From positions 1 through 64,000 of the forward strand of contig NDFF03000201.1 in NCBI GenBank assembly GCA_002150815.3: DNA of 64,000 nucleotides, in the 5' to 3' direction. Below, piece by piece: positions 31,464 through 43,311 of the stretch. The translations under genes were made by a program, and so were the position numbers. The DNA is from Grammothele lineata. Its lineage: Eukaryota; Basidiomycota; Agaricomycetes; Polyporales; Polyporaceae. Every line of letters begins with the position of its first letter. Position 1 is the stretch's first letter. The notes below the pieces were generated by a model that was not told the origin of the DNA, did not search any database, and saw only the letters and a program-made list of their open reading frames with translations.

Positions 31464-33107
31464 TCACCTCAGCCACTCACAGCTCCAGTACCTCTCCTCG
31501 CCCTCAACCCACCACTCCTCCTCCCTCGGCCCTGAGCCCCAGATATCCCCGTCCGACCCTACGAACTCGAACTTGCCCACGTACTCCGTGACGTTCACCC
31601 TATCGAACGCCTCGCGCACACCCGCCGCCCACTCTTCCCACCCCTCCCACTGCTCCTCCGCTGTGCGCACCGCCTGCACTCTCAACGTCCTGAGCGGTCG
31701 TCCCACACGCGCGCGAACCGCGAGCACTTCCACGACCTCGCGCTCGCACATACCCGCGGGCGGCTCATCCCGGCCACGCTCCAGGCTGATCGCCACCGCG
31801 CGCAGCTTCGGGTTCGCGGTCCCTGTATCCCCCAGCGCGTCCGCGAACGCAAAGAGGTCGCTGTGCGTGAGGTGACAGGTGAGCTCTTCGAGGTTCTGCA
31901 GATTCTCGAGTGCGCGCAGGAAACGGCCGCACGAGCCTTCCTCTGAGTCGCCAACCGAGACGCGGAGTACGGTCAGGGCCGCGAGGAAGGTGGGACACTC
32001 GTGGAGGAGGTAAGAGAATAGGCTTTGCAGATCGTCAGTGCCATAGTAGGCGTCGAACTCCATGCCGCGGATGGTCGCGAAGAGCCCCCCAATGGAGTGC
32101 GCGGAGGACGGCACGGAGGTGAGGATGAAGGTCGTGCTGTCTCCATAGGCACGCACGTCGAGCAGCGTCGCGCGGTGGAGGGAGGGGACGTCCCAGACGG
32201 GGAGGGTCCACGGTCCGTTCTGAGCGGGCGCGACGCTGATCCGGATGCGAGCTGTGTCGGGGATGTCCAGGAAGGGGAGGATGCAGAATTCATCTGCAAA
32301 CGCGTGCGCGAACGAAGCAGAACGAAGTCGAGGGAGCGCGACGCGAGGCCAATATTCGAGCTCCGTGTCCATAAACTCTAAGCAGGGCACACAGAGTCCG
32401 GCGAGCTGGAGGTGCTCGAGATTGGGCGTGCGCGAGAGGAACGCAGCGACTGTCTCAAAAGGAATCTCTGCGAGGCCGTGATTGTAGTCGGAAGAGATGA
32501 AGAGGTGGGTCAGATTGGGGAAGTGATTCGCGGGGAGATGAGGACCGGTGAGCCCTGACAAGGCGAGCGCCTTGAGTCGCGACATGCGCAAGCGGAAGAG
32601 CGTAGTAGAAGCGTCCGGAAAAGCGAGCCAACCTTGGGAAACCGTGATGCTGAGGGATTCGAGAAGGGGTGCGTCCTCGTCGAACAACCAGGACGACGCA
32701 CGCCCGGTCTCCACGATATCGAGCGAGCGTAAGCGCGGGAGGAGAGGACGGACGACGGCCGATGTAGACTCGTTCGCGTCCGCGTAGTTCACGGAGAGGG
32801 AGAGGGGGAGCGACTTGGCGCGCTCGCTGAAAGCCTTGAGTTGCGCGCTGCTATGACCGTCCACGCGGGTCCAGAATGCAGAGACGTCGAGGAGGATGGA
32901 TCGCCAGCGTGCGCAGACGTGCGTGGGGGCGATAAGGTCTCGACTGTGCACACGCGGCCACTGGCGGCCTTGCATGAGCTCTGGGAAGACTGGGACAACC
33001 GGGGAGGGGTCGTTGAGCGCGCTGCCAGCGATGAGCAATGCGAAGATGCGAAGGAGGAGTTCATTAGGAAAGTTGTTAAGGGAACTCGAGGTTGAGGTAG
33101 TGTTCAT
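31464..33107 (-). CDS. F-box protein A (subgroup 1)
   Basis: A single exon of 547 residues from ATG 33107; an in-frame ATG at 33218 exists, but the MNT start is shared with the paralogue at 52696-54366. The F-box is at residues about 10-50 (NFPNELLLRIFALLIAG), followed by THVCARWRSILLDVSAFWTRVD, the usual basidiomycete F-box/LRR-like extension. Degenerate leucine-rich repeats follow (LKALALSGL, FPNLTHLFIS, NLEHLQLAGL). The end is the subgroup signature WWVEGEERYWSCEWLR. F-box proteins bind Skp1 and bring substrates to SCF ubiquitin ligases; the substrate is unknown. Confidence 0.88.
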   Translation of the reverse strand: MNTTSTSSSLNNFPNELLLRIFALLIAGSALNDPSPVVPVFPELMQGRQWPRVHSRDLIAPTHVCARWRSILLDVSAFWTRVDGHSSAQLKAFSERAKSLPLSLSVNYADANESTSAVVRPLLPRLRSLDIVETGRASSWLFDEDAPLLESLSITVSQGWLAFPDASTTLFRLRMSRLKALALSGLTGPHLPANHFPNLTHLFISSDYNHGLAEIPFETVAAFLSRTPNLEHLQLAGLCVPCLEFMDTELEYWPRVALPRLRSASFAHAFADEFCILPFLDIPDTARIRISVAPAQNGPWTLPVWDVPSLHRATLLDVRAYGDSTTFILTSVPSSAHSIGGLFATIRGMEFDAYYGTDDLQSLFSYLLHECPTFLAALTVLRVSVGDSEEGSCGRFLRALENLQNLEELTCHLTHSDLFAFADALGDTGTANPKLRAVAISLERGRDEPPAGMCEREVVEVLAVRARVGRPLRTLRVQAVRTAEEQWEGWEEWAAGVREAFDRVNVTEYVGKFEFVGSDGDIWGSGPREEEWWVEGEERYWSCEWLR

Positions 33108-33222
33108 GACGTGCCTTGTGCAAGTTGGGAATACTAGCTGTACGCTGTCCCAGTCCTCTTCATGTAGGGTACGGAGCCGAGGGAAGACCCGAGTCGAGGT
33201 GCTGAGATCACTGCGCAATCAT

Positions 33223-34050
33223 CTATGAGTCAGAGGGGTATTCGAGACGGCGTGAGAGCACAGGAACCGGCACATTACTGACATATCGTGCGGTGCTATC
33301 ACAAGCACTGCCCGGACGGTGGATGGACAAGGCTTTGACGTACTCCCAGCGAACTAGTTGAGCGGGAGCTGGGGCGCGCTCAGTGAGGGTATGGCTAACA
33401 GCCTTCGGCCGATGGGAGGGAGACGTACCAGCAACACGCTTCGTGATCCCATCTCCGCGCATCGTCCGCGCAATACGCCTCCGGAGGACTTCTCAACCGC
33501 GACGCAGAGCTACTTGCAAGGTCTTCCACGACACGTGAACGACAGCGCGATTCTATTGAAAACAGAATCCAGCGCATCAGCCATTTGGGCGATGCTGACC
33601 CGATGGATGGCAGGTGGGTGGTGGTGGTGTAAATAAAAACTGAAAGGACGTACGTTCAAGTCTGCAGTGTCCCTCGCCAGCCTGACTAGCGCGATTTTCG
33701 GCCGCCGCCTCCGTTCCAGCATATCCACGACGGTCTTCGTGTCTCCTCCTGCGACGAACAAAATCGCGATGACAGGTAAACGAAGTTTTTCATTGGTGTA
33801 GCCGATGGAGTTCGAGCGTATCGTCCTCGGCCTTCGGGGAGAGCTGGCTGCAACGCGCAGTGTAGAGTTGCAGTTTAGAACACCCGTTGAGCTGGTATTC
33901 ATAGGAATGGTGGGCTCATAGAAAGTACGGGAATAGAGCCGGATACATAGAAGCTGACAGAGCTCGTAGATGAGTTCAAAGCAGACGAGGGCAGAGGAGG
34001 ACGGCGTGCTGGGAACTCCCGGGCTGCAGTTCCGGGGTCCCGGTCTCCAG
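33223..34050 (-). pseudogene. Decayed multi-exon block between F-box genes
   Basis: On the minus strand a stretch encoding VIAILFVAGG, VVDMLERRRRPKIALVRLA and RDTADLN before a GTACGTCC donor (33650-33800), and a further block ending before GTACGTCTCCC near 33430, recur in other F-box spacers. The marker CTCCTGCGACGAACAAA (forward) is seen near 33747, with variants near 39401, 45495 and 48179. I do not recognise the parent family. A GC-rich element copy closes the block at 34012-34047. Confidence 0.4.
34012..34047. repeat. GC-rich dispersed element copy
   Basis: Shares the core ACTCCCGGG ... AGTTCCGGGGTCC with copies at 39700-39746, 45720-45768 and 48396-48440. Partial copies lie at 30991-31020, 40471-40520 and 55534-55570. 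All lie in spacers of the F-box array. The core is an imperfect inverted repeat (GGACTCCCGG / CCGGGGTCC). Confidence 0.75.
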
Positions 34051-34233
34051 CCACCGCGCGGGCCGCTTCAAGTTGCGCAGGGCGCGCACGTCGGAGATGT
34101 TAGCATCCTGCAGCCATCTGTTTCAGATTTTAACGGCAAGGAGTGTTTTTGGCTATCTCTTGAATGTGGACACGCACTTATCGCACGTCCACCGACGTGC
34201 TCGCGGAAGGTCCGCCGATACTTGAGACATTTA

Positions 34234-34623
34234 CTGTACAATTTCGACCGATGCGGCGCAGGGTGTGACGCATGACACCCTCAGATGCCCAAAGCGGCGC
34301 GTCGCGCCGGGGTGTGACGCATGACAGGTCGCGCAGTGCGGTGCGGCGCGGGGTCGGCGACCCCGCGCCGGGCCGCAAAATTGCTTTTGAGAGGGCCCAG
34401 AGGGCACCAATAGCTCAGTTCTGCGGCGAAAACGCAATTCCGCCGTAGGCGGGGCCATTTTGGAATTTTTAGGGCAATTTTGGTGATTTTCGGCGATTTT
34501 CTGGTCTTGTGACGCGTTTGTCGCGAGCGGCGAGGGCTTCTGTGATGCGTGACACGTGTCTCCAAACGTCGCGGATGGCCCTCTTGTGATGCGTGACGCG
34601 CCGCATCGGTCGAAATTGTACAG
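34234..34623. mobile_element. 390-bp MITE with 25-bp TIRs, TA-flanked
   Basis: The ends at 34234-34258 and 34599-34623 are perfect inverted repeats of 25 bp (CTGTACAATTTCGACC ... and its complement). The base pairs just outside on both sides are TA (34232-34233 and 34624-34625), as expected for a TA target-site duplication of the Tc1/mariner type. The interior has no long ORF but repeats a GTGACGCATGAC / TGATGCGTGAC motif near both ends (34262, 34311, 34544, 34586). The size, lack of coding capacity and subterminal repeats fit a non-autonomous element. No transposase is seen in the window. Confidence 0.88.
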
Positions 34624-35063
34624 TATTCATTCCCCATAGGGCACGAGCTAACACGAACTTTTGCAGACTCAACCACTTCTCAGCTCTCCAGAGTTTTCTC
34701 TGGATACTACTCGGTAGGGCTCACATACGGACACGCTGGGATACGCCTGTCCGCCACCTGCAAGGAGCCTTCTCGAAGAGCTTGGCAGTGGCACAACTGG
34801 CGACGTGCGCGCCGGGCGCGCCCGACACGATCACGTCGTAGTCCCTGCCGCGTGCCATCGTTCGGGGGGCTGAGGCTTTGAATGTATCGTGGATGAACCA
34901 TCCATAACAGAATGTACGCTGATTGTCATCATTCAGTGAGGAAGCTTGGCTCTGCCGGCCGTCTAGACAGCTGTGCGTCAGGTAGGCCACGTAGGAGATC
35001 TAGACCCCGTCAGATTCGTCCGTGTTCCCGTCGATGTTCCCCACCCCTTTCTTAGCCCCCATT

Positions 35064-37270
35064 CTACTCGGATTCTTCCACATCCGTCTCATCTTCCTCG
35101 TCCTCATCCGTCCCATCCTCCTCGTCCGATTCATCGTCATCATCCTCTTCATCCTCTTCGTCGTCGTCATCCCAGTCCTCTTCCTCCTCTTCCTCTTCCT
35201 CTTCCTCCTCCTCCTCCTCATCCTCACCATCCTCGGCATTTTTTCTGCGCGTCGAAGGGTTCTCCCATGGATAACACCAATACTTCTCCTCGTCTTCCAT
35301 CTGATCCCAAACCGTCTCATCAACCTCTCCGAATACGTCGATTCCCGGCTCTGCCAGCACGAATGTCCCGACGAATTGAGCGACGCCCGCTTCCTCAAAG
35401 ATCTTCGTCACTCGCTCCCATGACTTCTCCCACTTGCGGTTTCCCGTCGCTTCCCAAGGCTGCACTACAAGGCGCTCGAGCCTACAATGCATATTGGCCC
35501 GCCCAGAAGCGAGACATGTGAGTGTATTCCCGAGCTCGCGAATCTCCCGCGCGCATGGTTTCGAGAAGGCGCTGCGTGAGACGATAGTGAGAGCTTGAAG
35601 GGTAGGGTATTTGACTGCTAGTCTTTTCAAGGATCTGTCCATGAACAGACCGAGGCATTGCTCAATCCTCTTGAATGTAACGGGGAACAGAAACCTGATC
35701 CTCAGGTCGCGAAGCGCAGGCATTTCGATCCCGATGAACATTCCGAGAGCGCAGTCATCAGTGCTCTTGGCGCTTGTATTGGATGTGCCCGGTGTACGCA
35801 TATTGCTGATACGTGCCGTATTGAGATGTGACATGTCGAGTGGTTCTATATATGGGCAATGCATATCCTGGCAGATGTAGCCGTTCTCTGTACCCTCGGA
35901 GAAAATGAAGTGGTCTCCGTGGCTGGTCCCGGAGAGAGCGAATATAAGTCGGAGATCCAGCATGGCGAGGAAGAGGGAGCTGGCAGTGCCCATTTCACCC
36001 AATGCGGAGGAATGCTGAGGATGCGGACGCTCGAAATGAGGAGCCTCCCTTGGCACCATCTCCCGTGGCCAGGAGTAGCGCTGCTGAGCTGCGAATGGGA
36101 TCGCACCGTCGATGCACTGAATGCGAACAACCGTGCTAGGAGGGAGATCAATGGCCGACAGAAAGGTAATGTATACCAGAGTATCCGTGTATTGGGTGAG
36201 CACCACGGACCTGAGGCGGGAAAACGAGGGCGATGGACTGGGTGATGATATGACTGAACTTGTGCTGGCATTCCCTGGTAATGACCGCACACTGGACGCA
36301 ACGCCGATGCAATGAAGGTATTCGAGATTCGGAGTATTGGAGATGAGCGAGATCACATGGAACTCAGTCAGATTGTATGTAGAGGATAGGAAAAGGTGCG
36401 TGAGGTGAACGAGTTGGGATGTGAGGTGAAAAGTGCCGAAAACCCCGGAGAGCGCCAGTCCTCTAAGGGTTGGTGCAAGCTTGTGGAGACAGTGGGTGAT
36501 AGATTCGTCCGCCAACGTGGCCCGGAGAACATTAATATTGAGACTTGTAAGACAAAGTGCGTCCGTGTCGAACAGTAAGGGCAAAACAGAAACGTTGGGA
36601 ATGGTCACGTCCAGCGCTCCCAGCCTGGGGAGGAACGCCGAGACACGGTCGAACACACCTTGAAAGGTGTTTGAGTCGGGGAAAGTGTTCTGAGCCGAGA
36701 GTGACATGGACATGTTTTTTGCACGTTTGCGGAATGTGAGAAGGCGGGAAGGATTGTGGATGTCGACGCGGGTCCAGAAGGATGGGCATCCGATGAGAAG
36801 CTCGCGCCAATAGCTACAGACGTGCGTCAGGCAAACGAGCGGGCGCGAATCCACCCTACTCAGGACTTTGTATCGCGGAAACGTTTCGAAATTAACCTCC
36901 GCAAATACTGGACCAGGTTCAAGACAGCCATGAGCGATGGTAAACCGGAAGATTGCAACGAGGATCTCCCTGGGGAAACAGCGATTGATAGGAACCAATG
37001 CATTGTATCGCCGCCCATAATCGACGAGAATTTCATCCGAGAAAACTTTGAGGGTCCGAGTGCATGATCTCAGGTCGTCAAGACTGCGCTTGGGGGTCAG
37101 CTATGCCAGCTCTATCGTTCTTGGACTGCCCTCAACCTGCGCCAGAAGATCGAGACTTACCTGAGAAGATGGACACTTTGCTGGTATCGTTCTCGCCAGG
37201 ATGCGACAAGCGTTGTGAGGCTCGCCGAAAATGAATCGTTGTCTGCAGATGTAGCCCTTCGGTCGGACAT
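35064..37270 (-). CDS. F-box protein B with acidic tail (subgroup 2)
   Basis: Two exons, 37161-37270 and 35064-37083, give 709 residues in phase. The first exon (SLTTLVASWRERYQQSVHLL) has its twin in the gene at 41293-43311, down to the same 110-bp length. The F-box lies near residues 65-105 (PINRCFPREILVAIFRF), then CLTHVCSYWRELLIGCPSFWTRVD and degenerate LRRs. The C-terminus ends EKYWCYPWENPS followed by a Glu/Asp tail of about 60 residues encoded by a TCC/TCT-rich tract (35080-35235). Presumed SCF substrate adaptor; target unknown. Confidence 0.85.
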
Positions 37271-37669
37271 GTTCTACGGTTGAGGGACTGGGACGCTGCT
37301 AAGGAGGGACTCTGCAAGGACCGCGTCACGACGATAGGCTCAGAGGCACTGAGCCACGACTGGTCCACACGAGGGACACGCATGCAACTGAGGGCATGTG
37401 GCAGAACGGAAGAGCGCCGGCCCGGTGTTCGGAAGGACCACCGCGCTCGCCGCAGCTCACAGAACTTGCTGCCTCGTCCTCTGGTTGTGCTTCACGCCTC
37501 ACTACGTCACTACGTCACTACGTCGCCGCGCCACTGACACGAGTGTGCTACCCTTCGGACTGCTAACTGGACAGCGACCGAACGAGAGCGTCAACGTGAC
37601 GTAGCGTAGAGGAGCAAAACGGTTCAAGACAAATACTGAGTATTTTAGTTAAAACGCCCAAAGCAAGGG

Positions 37670-38876
37670 TCACATCCTTACGAACTCCCGCACCAAACAC
37701 CGCACTGAGGGTTCGTCCCTATCGCGTCCGAGCGCGACGCACACCCCACGCAGCTTCGCCCTCCCTACCGCCCGAAACGGAGGCAGATGCCGAGTTTTGC
37801 AAAGGTACATTTTGATGGCGATGCGGCGCGGCTTCCCTTCCCGCACATTGACACTCGAAATCTCGAAGGGATTGGGCAGCGGCAAGTCAGGGAGTTCCAC
37901 GAAGGTGGGAGAGCGTGCGTGGCGAAAGCTGAGCACAAACGTGAACCGAGGATGAGCAGGTAGTGCGTTAACGTACACACAGCGAACTGTACGAGTGCGA
38001 GTGGGAGGCCGATCAGGCAGGAAGCACGAGAGTGTAGCTTTCGGAGGCACGCGAGGGCCGGGACACGCAAGCCTCCTGCGACGTCGACGTCGATGCGTCG
38101 ATTATGTAGGAGTCGCGCTCAATATGGTGGACGGTCGCAACGTGCCCGCCGGGGTGAGCAGAGGGTATGGGTGCGGGTGCGGCGGGCGCGGATATGAGAA
38201 CGAGGGATGTGCTGCCCGTGAACGTGTGAACGTCGTGTAGCGAAGTAGGGGCACGTCCCGGATTGAAAAGACCAGTCGTTCTCGAGAGGCGTGGCGTTCC
38301 CCGGGATCCGAGTTGCAACGCAGCCTGAAAGGACGAACACCTCGAGTCGCAACGTGGAGGAGTGAACGAGCGTGGTCGGGGCGTCCGGGGAGGTGGGTCC
38401 GCCTTGCGCTCGACGGTGCGGTCGGGGGGCTCGAAGAGCAGTGCATCCGTTTCGACCAACCAGGATGGCTCGTGTGCCCGTCTGTGCGGTGTCGAGCGGA
38501 CGCAATCGCGGTAGGAGGGAGGCGCACGATCGGACGATCAGCGCAGTCGCGATCGTCTCGACGTCGGCACGATTCACGGAGAGAAGGCGTTGGCGCACTT
38601 GCTGGAGGCTCCGAATTGAGCGGCGCCGTGGTCGTCCATGCGCGCCCGAAAGGCAGACGCGACGAAGAGAATGGGCCGACAACTAGCGCGAATGCAAGCG
38701 AGGGCGACGAGGTCTTGAGTCTGCGCGCGTAGCCACAGGCGGCTTCGAATGAGCTCGGCGGATACAGGGACGACCGGGGAGAGATTGTGCAGGGGAGTCG
38801 CTGAGTGACGATTAGGGCGAACGCGCGTCAGGGACCGTGGTGGGGGAACTTGGAATTGACTTACCTGGGTAGACAT
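37670..38876 (-). pseudogene. F-box relic, subgroup 1
   Basis: Fragments in different minus-strand frames follow the order of the subgroup-1 F-box proteins. LSPVVPVSAELIRSRLW (near 38780) matches SPVVPAFPDLVQGRQW. ATVHHIERDSYIIDAS (near 38110) matches ATVHGIERDTFY. GVCVALGRDRDEPSVRCLV (near 37710) matches KVCVVLERGRDEPPVGDAV. Frameshifts, stops and a missing central LRR part show it is dead. Confidence 0.7.
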
Positions 38877-41292
38877 AAATTGTCTCTTTCGTATTCATGT
38901 AGAATGCAGAGCTGAGTGTAAGCTTCATGTTGAGTTCTTGTGATCGATCAGTTGTAAGTCAGACAGGAGTGCAGCACGAACGCACATTCTGCCTATTACG
39001 AGCACCGAACCTTCGATCAGGGCCCCGGACGGCGGAGAGACGGGGATTTGACGTCTCCGCAACGATCTGGGCGAGCGCGAGTTGGGGGACGTGAAGGAAC
39101 ACGTAGCTGAGAGAAAAACCATCGGCTGGCATATGGTAGACGTACCTGCGATGTAGACACGACCACCCACGCAAACGCCCTGGCGATCGATCTCAAATGA
39201 GTGGAGAAGAGTCCTGTGCACGAAAAGAGCATCGCAAATCAGCATTTTGAATGTGCTGAACGCGACGGATGGAGAGTGCTGATGGGAAGAGAACGACTGA
39301 GGACGTACTGTGAGGCACAGCACCCTGATTCCCCCGGCAACTTGACTAGCGCAGTAAAGCCGCTGGCTGCGCTACAATGGGCAGGCACCCCTCGCGCATC
39401 CTCCTGCAACGAGCAAAGTTGCCTAGTGGTTGTCAAGCCGAGTTTCTCCTCGGAGTCGCGGCGGGCATAGTTCCAGGGGGTGCTCGCAGCTCGGCAAGCG
39501 CGTCGTCACTGGCATTTGAGGGGTGCGAGCTGGAACGCGCGGGGACCAAGAGTTGGATCGCAATCGCGAGGGTTATACTTCGCAAGAACAATGAGCTGGT
39601 ATAGGACGAGAAGCGGGAGGGTAAAAGGCTCGCAGAGATCGCGAACAAGACACTCGCCGCGAAGTCGCAGGCCCGGAAACTGGACGCGGCGCTCGCAACG
39701 GGGTCCTTCTGGGGACCCCCGGGCCGGAGCAGTTCCGGGGTCCCCGTCTTCCGCGTCCGCTGCGAGGCCGCTCGCGTCGAGTCGACTTCAGTTGTCTCGG
39801 CTCTCCTACGATCTGCTTCAGGCGATCACGAGAGGTGAGTAGCGTTTCCAGGTCCCCGACATCGCACACATCTAACTTACTCTTATACCAGGCTGATTCT
39901 TGCTGGCGTACGTACTAATCGCACTTGTACGTGACGTGACGCGGGCTGATGCGAAGTTTGTTACAAGGACCCGGCATTCAACGCTGCACAGTTTCGTCTT
40001 GACGATGCTCGTCAGAGCATTTAGATGCGCGCGTACGGCGCTGCACCTCTAACTGCTGTGGCGCGTCTCCAAGACGAATACCTCATTACTGTCTTCCAGT
40101 TTTCCGTAATCCCGACTCTTTACCCGGGACGCTCAATATTCAGTGTGCCACGCGCATATATCGAGTCAACTTCGACCGCCGGCTCGATTGGACAGCAGGC
40201 CTCTCATAATTCTCACCTATGTCCGTCAATACTAGCAGCAAATTGCGCTCTCGTTCCCCGCTCTCTGGGCACGCATCGATGCTCATCACACCCCGCAGCT
40301 CATCGGGTTCCTCTATCGCTCTCAGCACCTTCTCAAGTCTATTATCGTCGACACCACAGACGCTAGCCATCCCACGGATCGAGAGCTTGCTCGTATAAGC
40401 GATCCTGATCTCTACGCTGGTTTTTCTCGTCTATGCTCACTTTTCCAGACTCGATGTCATCGTGAAACTCGTCCCGAGGGCTCCCCGGCTCACGCGGTGC
40501 CGGGGTCCCGGTACCCGGGCGAGAGGCTAGGCCTTCTCTTCCCAACCCCCTCCTTGGATTTGCTTCTCGCGTGCGTATCGTTCTCTCTTCAACGTCATAC
40601 ACATGGTATTTGCTTGTAGTATCAAGAATACTGCTGTCGGGACACGCAAAAACTGCTTTAAACCCTCCCACGTGCTCAACGGAGGCCTGGCTACTAATGG
40701 TAAGTACATTCATTCATCCGCGAAACGTTGAGAACTCACGCGAAGCTCTAAGATGAGCAATACTGCAATATGTTCTATGAATGCTCTTCTCTTGCCATAG
40801 CTTTCAAACTCGCACGTCGAACGACGCCTGCTAGGTGCCTGTCGCCTACGATGACCACCCTTGACCAGCCTCGCACCGCTCACAGAATGCACGCTTTCTG
40901 CTGCAGCCTGCACGATCAAGACGTAGTCCCTGGCAGAAGCATGTGTCGTCTTTCGAGAGACGGAGGTCCCCACGTCATCCACCATGAGCCACCTTTGGCG
41001 GTATGTACATAAAATCCTGTATACGAGATGATCGCGTCGTGTTGGTGCTGTAGGCGCAGCTATCTACAAAGCGAGATCTCGTCCCATTCATGTCCTCACA
41101 GAGTAGTAGACGGATCAACTTGTACTCATATACCCTCCCTTCCGTGTCCTTAGCCCCGTTCTTAGGCCCCGTTCTACCGCCCCTTCCTCAATTCCCGTTC
41201 TACTCGGATCCTTCGTCGTCCGTCTCGTTTTCTTCGTCCTCGTCCGTCTCGTCTTCCTCATCGTCGTCAGTCCCATACTCCTCACCCTCATC
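38877..41292. other. Spacer with decayed exon blocks and GC-rich elements
   Basis: No intact gene is supported. Minus-strand remnants near 39130-39190 (GRVYIAG before GTACGTCTACC) and near 39310-39430 (block with CTCCTGCAACGAGCAAA on the plus strand) belong to the repeated spacer family. GC-rich element copies lie at 39700-39746 and 40471-40520. Between about 39770 and 41090 I see nothing recognisable. Confidence 0.4.
39700..39746. repeat. GC-rich dispersed element copy
   Basis: Same core as the copies at 34012 and 48396: ACCCCCGGGCCGG then AGTTCCGGGGTCCCC, preceded by GGGGTCC. Confidence 0.7.
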
Positions 41293-43311
41293 CTAGTCGT
41301 CTTCCTCCTCTTCTTCGGAACTTTCCTCGTTATTCGAAGGGTGCTCCCACGGATAGCGCCAATATCTCTGTTCGTGTTCCGTACATTCCCAAACCGTTTC
41401 ATCCTCCGCTTCTCCGAATACATTAGTCCCTGGCTCCGCCAACACGAATGTCCCGACGTGCTGAGCGATACCCGCTTCCTCAAAGATCTTCGTAACCCAC
41501 CCGCGCGACGCCTCCCACATGCCATCCTCAGTCGTCTCCCACGGCTGGACAACGAGCCGCGCGAGCCTGCAATGCACACTGGCGCGCCCAGCAGCGAGGC
41601 GCGCAAGCATCTCCGCGAGTTCTTGGATGTCCTGTGTGCTTGGCTTCGAAAACGCGCTGCGCGAGATGATAGTGAGGGTTTGGAGGGCGGGGTACATGAC
41701 AACTCTTCCCCGACGATCGTACTTGAGTCTCCCCAAGCACGATTCAGTGAGCTCGAGTATGGTTTCGAGCATGATCGAGAAAAGCATCCGAACACAGAGG
41801 TCGCGAAGGAAAGGCATGTCGATAACAGAAATTATCATAAGGGTATAACGATCGGTTTCCTTGCTCGCCCAGCATCGATCCCGTACATTGTTGACGCGTG
41901 CGGAGGTGATATATATCATTTCGAGTGGCCGTGGCAATCCATTGAGAACTCTACTGATGTCGCCTGTGCCCCAGTGAAAAACGAGCTGCTGGCCTCGGCT
42001 GGTCCCAGACAAAGCGAACACCATTCGATGATTCAGAACCGTTATGGAGAGAGTGCTGGCAGTGCCTATAACGCCCATTTCGGAGGAATTATATGGAGGC
42101 GGAAGCTCGGATTCATGAACACTGTGTGTCCAGTAGTAGCCATGTCGAGCTATTCCCAGATCACGGCTGTATTGGATACGAACAATGGTGCCAGGAGGGA
42201 GATCCATGTCCGTCAAAAATGGAACGTATGCAAGAGCATCATTGCACTGAGTGAGTAACACAGAATGAAGGCGGCGGGAAATAGAGGTCGATGGATGTAG
42301 TGGTGGTGTAATAGAATCTGGGCCGTGATGTAATGATAACAGACTAGGGTGGGACCTGAGGCCGACGCAATGAAGGAACTCAAGGTTCGATATGTTGGAA
42401 ATGAAATAGATGACATGAATACTAGCCAATCCGTCTGAAGAAGCGAGGAAAAGGTGTGTGAGTTGGGCAAATTGCGCTCCTGGGAGAACGATGCCGAAAT
42501 CCCCGGATAGCGCAAGTCCTTTGAGCGTTGGGGCGACCTGATCGAGACAGTGAATGATAGATTCATCTACTAGCACGGTGCGTATAACGTGAATATTGAG
42601 GCTTGTAAGGCGAGGTGCCCCACCGTCCGCGTTGAACAGTAAGGGCAAGGAAGAAATGTCGGGAATGGTCATGTCCAGCGCTTCTAGCCTGGGGAGGAGC
42701 GCCTTGACATGGTCGAATACGCCTTGGAAGACGTTTGGGTCGATGGAACCGTCACGTCGAGCCAAGAGTGACATGGACATGTCTTTCGCACGTTCACGGA
42801 ATGTGAGAAAGCGGGAAGGATTGTGCATATCGACGCGGGTCCAGAAGGATGGGCATCCGATGAGGAGCTCGCGCCAATAGCTACAGACGTGCGTCAGGCA
42901 AACCACCGGGCGCGAATCCACCCTGCTCAAGAATTTGTACCGCCGAAGCGTGTCAGCTCCAGGCGCAAACACCGGACCAGGTGCAAGGTATTCATCGACT
43001 GCTGCGATACGAAAGATTGCGATGAGGATCTCGCTCGGGAGACGGAGGTTGATGAGAGCCAGTGAATTGCACCGCCGCCTATAATCGACAAAGATCTCAT
43101 CCGAAAACGTTTTGAGGGTCTGAGCGCACGTTCTCAGTTCGTCCGTGCTGCGTTTTGATGTTAGTTATAACACCCTCTGCAGTCTTCTGGACGAAACTCA
43201 CTCGAGCAGATGGACGTTCTGCTGGTATTGCTCTCGAAGAGACGAGACAAGAGTCGTAAGATTGGGCAGGAAAGAGTCAGTGTTTGGGGACGCGCTGTCT
43301 TGAGCGTGCAT
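41293..43311 (-). CDS. F-box protein D (subgroup 2)
   Basis: Two exons, 43202-43311 and 41293-43147, give 654 residues in phase. Exon 1 (SLREQYQQNVHLL) pairs with that of the gene at 35064-37270. Exon 2 opens TDELRTCAQTLKTFSDEI, then the F-box (LINLRLPSEILIAIFRIA), CLTHVCSYWRELLIGCPSFWTRVD and an LRR-like body. It ends RYWRYPWEHPSN and a short Glu/Asp tail, much shorter than that of its twin because a TAG stops the acidic tract. Plus-strand acid-rich sequence continues past the stop (41110-41290), suggesting the tail was once longer. Confidence 0.87.

Noticed and set aside
35022..35423. Plus-strand hydrophobic ORF (FILFVVVIPVLFLL)
   Set aside because: It is the antisense of the acidic tail of F-box gene B.
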